Positions 59,225 through 64,000 of a stretch of 64,000 bases of DNA are shown one piece after another. Positions within the stretch are counted from its first letter, which is position 1, and each line of letters starts with the position of its first letter. The position numbers and the translations under genes are program-made. The stretch comes from Peptoclostridium sp965368085 (GTDB taxonomy: Bacteria; Bacillota; Clostridia; Peptostreptococcales; Peptostreptococcaceae): positions 152,268-216,267 of the forward strand of contig CBDULP010000002.1 of assembly GCA_965368085.1 (NCBI GenBank), in the 5' to 3' direction. A model generated the notes under the pieces. It worked only from the letters and a program-made list of their open reading frames with translations, had not been told where the DNA came from and made no database searches.

Positions 59225-59590
59225 ATGGATTTGAATAAACTGGTTGAGCTGTCCATACTGTTTGACTATTATGGAGAGCTTTTGACATCGAAACAAAGAG
59301 ATGTAGTAAGTCTTTACTACGATGAAGACTATTCGCTCAGTGAAATAAGTGAAAATCTTGGGATATCGAGACAGGCCGTGTATGATACGTTAAAAAGAGC
59401 CGAAAAGATCCTTAAAGGCTACGAGGAAAAGCTGAGGCTTGTTCAGATACTGGATAATAAAAGCGATGGAATAAGAGCTGTTTGCGAGGGGCTAGAAAAG
59501 CTCGAGGCAAAAGCGGAGAAAGGCCAAACTGAAGAATTGGTACAAGACATCCAAAAATTAATGAACCACTGCAGGGAGTTGTTAAAATGA
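59225..59590 (+). CDS. ylxM: YlxM/p13-like DNA-binding protein (UPF0122)
   Basis: The 121-residue protein is the YlxM family partner of the SRP pathway, with a sigma-70-region-4-like helix-turn-helix (YSLSEISENLGISRQAVYD). It is usually encoded just before ffh and has been linked to SRP GTPase activity in streptococci. ATG 59225 follows GGAAGTGG; longer in-frame starts (59150, 59210) lack a ribosome binding site or family similarity. Its stop overlaps the ffh ATG. Confidence 0.9.
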   Translation: MDLNKLVELSILFDYYGELLTSKQRDVVSLYYDEDYSLSEISENLGISRQAVYDTLKRAEKILKGYEEKLRLVQILDNKSDGIRAVCEGLEKLEAKAEKGQTEELVQDIQKLMNHCRELLK

Positions 59591-60930
59591 TTTTTGAGGG
59601 TTTAGCTGAAAAACTTCAAAACACACTTGGCAAACTCAAGAGTAAAGGCAAACTTTCTGAAAAAGACGTAAAAGATGCTATGAGGGAAGTAAAACTTGCT
59701 CTTTTGGAGGCCGATGTCAACTTTAAAGTCGTAAAACAGTTTGTAAGCAAGGTAAAGGAAAGAGCAGTTGGCCAGGAAGTTATGGAAAGCCTTACTCCCG
59801 GGCAGCATGTAATAAAGATAGTAAATGAAGAACTTACAGCCCTCATGGGGGATGTGCAAAGCAAAATAAATTTTTCTCCAAAGCCTCCTACGGTTATAAT
59901 GCTTGTCGGACTTCAGGGTGCAGGTAAGACTACAACCGCAGGAAAACTTGGAAACTACCTTAAAAAGCAGGGCAAGAAGCCTCTTTTGGTAGCCTGTGAC
60001 GTGTACAGGCCGGCAGCCATAAAGCAGCTTAAAGTTGTCGGAGGGCAGCTGGACATCCCTGTATTTGAAATGGGAGACAAGGTCAGTCCTGTGGAAATAG
60101 CAAAGAATGGTCTTGCACATGGAGTGGATAGCGGCAGAGATGTCGTTATAATAGATACGGCGGGAAGGCTCCACATAGATGAGCAGCTTATGGATGAGCT
60201 TGTAAACATCAAATCGGAATTAAGACCGCATGAGATACTTCTGGTAATAGACTCGATGACAGGACAGGATGCTGTGAATGTCGCCGAAAGCTTCAATGAG
60301 GCTCTTGGTATAGATGGAGTAATACTTACAAAGCTTGACGGTGATACAAGAGGAGGGGCCGCACTTTCAGTAAAGGCCGTAACTCAAAAGCCTGTAAAGT
60401 TCGTAGGTATGGGTGAAAAGCTGAATGAGCTGGAACCATTCTATCCGGACAGAATGGCGTCAAGGATACTTGGAATGGGTGATATACTTGGGCTTATTGA
60501 AAAGGCTCAGGCGAACATAGACGAAAATAAGGCAAGGGAACTTGAGCAGAGGATAAGAAAACAGCAGTTTACATTCGAGGATTTTTTAGACCAGCTTGAG
60601 CAGGTCAAAAAGCTCGGACCGCTGAACAAGGTGCTTGAGATGATACCAGGAATGGGATCTGCAAAGCAGCTTAAGGACATAGACTTTGACGACAAGGAAA
60701 TAGTAAAGGTCCAGGCCATAATACAGTCTATGACAAGGGATGAGAGAAACAATCCCGAGATAATAAATGGAAGCAGAAGAAAGAGAATAGCAAAGGGAAG
60801 CGGAACGTCGGTTCAGGAAGTCAACAGGCTGCTTAAGCAGTTTGAGCAGACAAAGAAGATGATGAAGAAGTTTGCCGACATGGAAAAAAGTTTTAAAAAG
60901 GGCGGAAATATGAAATTTCCTTTCTTTTAA
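59587..60930 (+). CDS. ffh: Signal recognition particle protein Ffh
   Basis: Ffh is the SRP54 GTPase that, with the SRP RNA, targets membrane proteins. The 447 residues include the N domain, G domain (GLQGAGKTTTAGKLG, DTAGRLHID, TKLDGDTRGG) and a C-terminal M domain with Met-rich, RNA-binding GSGTSVQEVNRLLKQF and MMKKF. ATG 59587 overlaps the ylxM stop (ATGA). No SRP RNA gene was recognised in the window. Confidence 0.97.
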   Translation: MIFEGLAEKLQNTLGKLKSKGKLSEKDVKDAMREVKLALLEADVNFKVVKQFVSKVKERAVGQEVMESLTPGQHVIKIVNEELTALMGDVQSKINFSPKPPTVIMLVGLQGAGKTTTAGKLGNYLKKQGKKPLLVACDVYRPAAIKQLKVVGGQLDIPVFEMGDKVSPVEIAKNGLAHGVDSGRDVVIIDTAGRLHIDEQLMDELVNIKSELRPHEILLVIDSMTGQDAVNVAESFNEALGIDGVILTKLDGDTRGGAALSVKAVTQKPVKFVGMGEKLNELEPFYPDRMASRILGMGDILGLIEKAQANIDENKARELEQRIRKQQFTFEDFLDQLEQVKKLGPLNKVLEMIPGMGSAKQLKDIDFDDKEIVKVQAIIQSMTRDERNNPEIINGSRRKRIAKGSGTSVQEVNRLLKQFEQTKKMMKKFADMEKSFKKGGNMKFPFF

Positions 60931-60974
60931 ATAAATAATATATACTTGATAAAATTTGAGGAGGTACAATAAAT

Positions 60975-61247
60975 ATGGCAGTAAAAATAAGACTTAGAAG
61001 AATGGGATCAAACAAAAAACCTTTTTACAGAGTGGTAGTTGCGGACTCTCGTTCACCAAGAGACGGAAAATTCATAGAGGAAATAGGATACTACAACCCA
61101 GTTTCAGAGCCAAAGCAAGTTAAAATAGACGACGAGAAAGCTGTAAAGTGGCTTAAAGAAGGTGCTCAGCCTACAGAAACAGTTAAAGGTCTTTTCAAGA
61201 AAAACGGAATAATAGAGAAGTTCGAAGCAGCTAAAAAAGGCGAATAA
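60975..61247 (+). CDS. rpsP: 30S ribosomal protein S16
   Basis: The 90-residue protein starts AVKIRLRRMGSNKKPFYRVV, the S16 signature, followed by DSRSPRDGKFIEEIG. ATG 60975 follows GAGGAGGT. It begins the rpsP-khpA-rimM-trmD-rplS ribosome-maturation group. Confidence 0.98.
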   Translation: MAVKIRLRRMGSNKKPFYRVVVADSRSPRDGKFIEEIGYYNPVSEPKQVKIDDEKAVKWLKEGAQPTETVKGLFKKNGIIEKFEAAKKGE

Positions 61248-61273
61248 TCCCTTTTTTCCAGGAGGTGAAGCAG

Positions 61274-61504
61274 ATGGGCGAGTTAGTTAAATTAGTTGCC
61301 AAGTCTTTAGTTGACAATCCTGATGAAGTTTTTGTGAGCGAAGTTGAAGGAGCTCAGTCACTCTTGATAGAGCTAAAGGTCTCACCTGATGACATGGGCA
61401 AGGTAATTGGCAAGCAAGGAAGAATTGCAAAAGCGATAAGAACTCTTGTGAAAGCTGCAGCAACCAAGGAAAATAAAAAAGTAATAGTTGAAATAGTACA
61501 GTAA
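61274..61504 (+). CDS. khpA: KH-domain RNA-binding protein KhpA (YlqC)
   Basis: The 76-residue KH domain protein has the GKVIGKQGRIAKAIR loop that contacts RNA. KhpA pairs with KhpB in RNA binding and cell-length control in other Firmicutes. ATG 61274 is 8 bases after AGGAGGTGA. A terminator follows, so it may end the rpsP unit. Confidence 0.93.
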   Translation: MGELVKLVAKSLVDNPDEVFVSEVEGAQSLLIELKVSPDDMGKVIGKQGRIAKAIRTLVKAAATKENKKVIVEIVQ

Positions 61505-61511
61505 AAGGATT

Positions 61512-61538
61512 AGGATTAGTAGACTAATCCTTTTTTTG
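61512..61538 (+). terminator. Rho-independent terminator after khpA
   Basis: AGGATTAG (61512-61519) pairs with CTAATCCT (61524-61531) around TAGA and is followed by TTTTTT. Confidence 0.92.
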
Positions 61539-61551
61539 TGATTTAAATTGA

Positions 61552-62070
61552 ATGGAGGCGATTTTTATATCTGAGTATCTGAAAATAGGCCAGATAGTAA
61601 ACACACAGGGCCTAAAGGGAGAAATGAGGGTCTATCCGCTTACGGACTACAAGGAAAGGTTTGAAGAGATGGACTCGCTGTTTTTGGGTGAAAGCTTTTC
61701 TGAAAAAGTGAAGATAGAAAAGGTAAGATATAAAAAGAACATGGTAATACTCAAGCTGCGTGGAATAGACCATATAAACGACGTGGAAAAGCTTAAAAAT
61801 GTATATTTGTATGTGGACAAGAGCGACAGGGAGCTTGACGAAGACACGTACTATATAGAAGATATAATCGGTATGAAAGTTTACACAATGGAAGACGAGT
61901 ATGTGGGGGATGTGGACGATGTCATACAGACTGCTGGCGCAAATGACATATATTCCGTAAGAAACAGCGAAAAGAAGCAGGTGCTAATACCTGTAGTGGA
62001 TGAATTTGTGAAGGAAATAGACATGGAAAAAGGGATTATAAGGATAGACCCCATAGAGGGGATGGTATAA
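61552..62070 (+). CDS. rimM: Ribosome maturation factor RimM
   Basis: RimM helps assemble the 30S head around S19. The protein, up to 172 residues, has KIGQIVNTQGLKGEMRVYPL at the N-terminus and a PRC-barrel second domain (EDIIGMKVYTMEDEYVGDV). ATG 61552 has no ribosome binding site before it. A GGAGG inside the first codons is ideally spaced for a start at ATA 61567, which would give the family-like MSEYLKIGQIV. Its TAA overlaps the trmD ATG. Confidence 0.92.
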   Translation: MEAIFISEYLKIGQIVNTQGLKGEMRVYPLTDYKERFEEMDSLFLGESFSEKVKIEKVRYKKNMVILKLRGIDHINDVEKLKNVYLYVDKSDRELDEDTYYIEDIIGMKVYTMEDEYVGDVDDVIQTAGANDIYSVRNSEKKQVLIPVVDEFVKEIDMEKGIIRIDPIEGMV

Positions 62071-62771
62071 TGAACTTTTATTTTCTAACTCTTTTTCCGC
62101 AGATGATAGAAAATTATGTTTCGGAGAGTATTATAAAAAGAGCCATTGAAAGCGGCGTAATAGACGTAAAGGCATTTGACATAAGGGACTATTCCCAGAA
62201 TAAGCACAAAAAGGTGGATGACTACCCTTACGGTGGAGGGGCGGGCATGGTTATGACCCCACAGCCCATATACAGCGCCTATATGGACATTTTGGAGAAG
62301 GAAGGCATGCAAGACCCCCACGTGGTCTATCTTTCGCCAAAGGGGAGGACATTTGACCAGGAGATGGCAAAGCGTCTTTCGCAAAAAGAAAACATAGTAT
62401 TCCTGTGCGGGCACTACGAGGGAGTGGACCAGAGGATAATAGACAATTTAGTCACAGAGGAAATTTCGATAGGAGACTATGTTCTCACGGGAGGAGAACT
62501 TCCGGCGCTTGTTGTCATGGATGCGACTGCGAGGATGATTCCTGGAGTGCTTGGAGAACAGGAGTCATTCATGGACGAATCGTTCATGGACGGTCTTTTG
62601 GAATACCCTCATTATACAAGGCCCCAGGAGTTCATGGGCATGAAAGTGCCCGATGTGTTGCTTTCGGGCAACCACAAGAATATAGACGAGTGGCGAAAAG
62701 AGCAGTCATACAAGATAACAAAGGAAAGAAGGCCTGAGCTTTTAAAAAATAGAAAAAAAGATTTGAAATAG
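62070..62771 (+). CDS. trmD: tRNA (guanine-N1)-methyltransferase TrmD
   Basis: TrmD makes m1G37 in tRNA to prevent frameshifting. The 233-residue SPOUT enzyme has YGGGAGMVM, the trefoil-knot CGHYEGVDQRI and GDYVLTGGE. ATG 62070 overlaps the rimM stop by one base. A promoter and an rplS leader follow. Confidence 0.97.
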   Translation: MNFYFLTLFPQMIENYVSESIIKRAIESGVIDVKAFDIRDYSQNKHKKVDDYPYGGGAGMVMTPQPIYSAYMDILEKEGMQDPHVVYLSPKGRTFDQEMAKRLSQKENIVFLCGHYEGVDQRIIDNLVTEEISIGDYVLTGGELPALVVMDATARMIPGVLGEQESFMDESFMDGLLEYPHYTRPQEFMGMKVPDVLLSGNHKNIDEWRKEQSYKITKERRPELLKNRKKDLK

Positions 62772-62791
62772 ACCGCGTGCTGTGGTATAAT
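62763..62791 (+). promoter_or_regulatory. Promoter of rplS, overlapping the end of trmD
   Basis: TTGAAA (62763-62768, inside the last codons of trmD), 17-bp spacer, perfect TATAAT (62786-62791). It allows rplS expression separate from trmD. Confidence 0.82.
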
Positions 62792-62799
62792 TTAAAAGG

Positions 62800-62856
62800 T
62801 TAAAATTTGCACGTTCCTCTGTCGGAATACTGATAAGAACGTTGTATATCAGGAGG
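62800..62856 (+). ncRNA. Probable L19 leader (rplS 5' UTR structure)
   Basis: The rplS untranslated leader can form a stem with ACGTTC (62811-62816) pairing to GAACGT (62837-62842), just before the AGGAGGAG ribosome binding site. This matches the position of the L19 autoregulatory leader described in Firmicutes. The identity is inferred from position and a single helix. Confidence 0.55.
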
Positions 62857-62863
62857 AGTAATA

Positions 62864-63205
62864 ATGGACATAATAAGAAGTATTGAAAATGCGCAGCTTA
62901 AAAGCGATCTACCTGCATTCTCAGCAGGAGACACTGTAAAGGTACACATCAAAGTTACAGAGGGAAAAAGAGAAAGAATCCAGATTTTCGAAGGCGTTGT
63001 TATAAAGAGACAAGGCGGCGGAAACAGAGAGACTTTCACAGTTAGAAAGGTATCTTTCGGAGTAGGTGTGGAGAAAATATTCCCAATACACTCGCCAGTA
63101 ATCGAAAAGATAGACGTTACAAGAAGAGGTAGAGTTAGAAGAGCTAAGATCAACTACCTACGTGACAGAGTTGGTAAGGCTGCAAAAGTTAAGCCTGCTA
63201 AATAG
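62864..63205 (+). CDS. rplS: 50S ribosomal protein L19
   Basis: The 113-residue protein has the L19 blocks FSAGDTVKVHIKV, RIQIFEGVVIKRQGGG and GVEKIFPIHSP, and a basic C-terminus. ATG 62864 follows AGGAGGAG. It has its own promoter and leader and is followed by a terminator. Confidence 0.98.
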   Translation: MDIIRSIENAQLKSDLPAFSAGDTVKVHIKVTEGKRERIQIFEGVVIKRQGGGNRETFTVRKVSFGVGVEKIFPIHSPVIEKIDVTRRGRVRRAKINYLRDRVGKAAKVKPAK

Positions 63206-63218
63206 TAAGACTTCAATG

Positions 63219-63246
63219 GGGACTGGATATTCAGTCCCTTTTAAAT
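63219..63246 (+). terminator. Rho-independent terminator after rplS
   Basis: GGGACTG (63219-63225) pairs with CAGTCCC (63232-63238) around GATATT and is followed by TTTT. Confidence 0.85.
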
Positions 63247-63274
63247 TTCCTGAAAAATATAGGATGTGATATAT

Positions 63275-64000
63275 ATGGATAGTATGAATATAAACTGGTA
63301 TCCGGGGCATATGAAAAAGACGAGAGAGCTTATAGCTCAAAACCTCAAGCTTGTGGATATGGTTGTCGAGATAATGGACAGCAGAATACCGATGAGCAGC
63401 AAGAACCCCGAAATAGACAAGATAATAGGAGACAAGCCTAAAGTCGTAGCGCTTAACAAGGTGGACCTTGCGGAGCCTGCAAAAACGCAGGAATGGAAGG
63501 AATACTTCGAGGCAACAGGCGCAAAGGTAGTGCTTATAAACTCCATGAGCGGCAAGGGCATTGACGCCCTTACAAAGGCATGCAGGGAAGCCGTTAAGGA
63601 GAAGATGCAAAGCCTTGTTGAAAAGGGAAGAAGAGAAAGAGCTGTCAGGATGATGATAGTAGGAATACCAAATGTCGGAAAGTCTTCTCTTATAAACAAG
63701 CTTTCAGGCAAAAAGAGCGCGATTGTCGGAAACAGGCCTGGAGTTACCAAGGGGAAACAGTGGGTAAGGCTTAAGGGAGACATTGAGATGCTTGATACGC
63801 CGGGTATACTCTGGCCGAAGTTCGAAAACGAGAAAGTGGCCTTGAACCTGGCATTCACAGGAGCCATAAAGGACGATGTCCTTGACGTTGAAACAATAGC
63901 CCTAAGGCTCATAGAAAAGCTTTCGGAAATAGAGCCAGAAAAGCTTGCAGGCAAATACAAGCTTGACGAACTTGGAGAGACTCCTTTGGATACAATGGAG
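63275..64000 (+). CDS. rbgA: Ribosome biogenesis GTPase YlqF/RbgA, 3' truncated by window edge
   Basis: RbgA is a circularly permuted GTPase required for late 50S assembly. The visible 242 codons run MDSMNINWYPGHMKKTREL, then the permuted order: G4 NKVD, then G1 GIPNVGKSSLINKL, and DTPGILWPK. The C-terminal part and stop are beyond the window. ATG 63275 follows GGATGTGA. Position after rplS is as in Bacillus. Confidence 0.96.
   Translation, partial: MDSMNINWYPGHMKKTRELIAQNLKLVDMVVEIMDSRIPMSSKNPEIDKIIGDKPKVVALNKVDLAEPAKTQEWKEYFEATGAKVVLINSMSGKGIDALTKACREAVKEKMQSLVEKGRRERAVRMMIVGIPNVGKSSLINKLSGKKSAIVGNRPGVTKGKQWVRLKGDIEMLDTPGILWPKFENEKVALNLAFTGAIKDDVLDVETIALRLIEKLSEIEPEKLAGKYKLDELGETPLDTME

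Noticed and set aside
1..64000. Prophage, insertion sequence or toxin-antitoxin modules
   Set aside because: No transposase, integrase with active site, phage structural gene or toxin-antitoxin pair could be supported; the only recombinase homologue is the XerD-like protein.

Overview
The window looks like core chromosome from an anaerobic, low-to-moderate GC Clostridia (Firmicutes), probably in the Peptostreptococcaceae. The evidence is a Firmicutes-type fatty-acid cluster with FapR and FabK, Spo0A, T-box leaders, strong AGGAGG-type ribosome binding sites, frequent TTG/GTG starts and AUA-rich isoleucine codons. The closest match I can recall is Eubacterium (Peptoclostridium) acidaminophilum, whose selD-selA-selB-selC order and selenocysteine-containing SelD are both reproduced here. 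That species-level link is memory plus inference; no database search was run.

Layout, left to right. 1-2.3 kb: end of a D-Ala-D-Ala carboxypeptidase gene (minus strand), comEA and thiol peroxidase tpx. 2.5-7.5 kb: a complete selenocysteine-insertion locus, selD (itself read through an in-frame UGA), selA, selB and tRNA-Sec. 7.8-9.9 kb: acetate kinase, then a YceD-like protein with ribosomal protein L32. 10-17 kb: fatty-acid synthesis, fapR-plsX then fabH-fabK-fabD-fabG-acpP-fabF, with a probable FapR operator at the fabH promoter. 17.2-29 kb: the conserved yqhY-nusB-xseA-xseB-ispA-dxs-tlyA-argR-recN-spo0A string. It carries a TsaD-like paralogue and, between ispA and dxs, an OLE-type large structured RNA with its membrane partner OapA.

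29-40.3 kb: arginine and carbamoyl-phosphate synthesis in two divergent operons, argC-argJ leftwards and argB-argF-argD-carA-carB rightwards. Each is headed by its own T-box leader with a likely Arg (CGU) specifier. 40.3-43 kb: the least conserved part, a ~190-bp imperfect palindrome, a radical SAM protein, a PPC/DUF296 protein and a small membrane protein. 43-48.3 kb: a steA-steB-type division/envelope cluster with a GT2 glycosyltransferase, a MraY/WecA-like membrane enzyme, a DUF3866 protein and a Nudix hydrolase. 48.3-53 kb: a XerD-like recombinase with most catalytic residues replaced, mltG, and the tRNA U34 modification pair trmR and trhP. 52.3-64 kb: rnc, an Elp3-like radical SAM gene, smc, ftsY, ylxM-ffh, rpsP-khpA-rimM-trmD, rplS and the start of rbgA/ylqF.

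Most of the sequence is housekeeping and syntenic with other Firmicutes. The points most worth following are the OLE RNA/OapA pair, the recoded selD, the paired Arg T-boxes, the catalytically altered XerD homologue, the absence of spoIVB between recN and spo0A, the large palindrome near 40.4 kb, and the SteA/SteB-glycosyltransferase cluster. No IS element, prophage or CRISPR array was seen.
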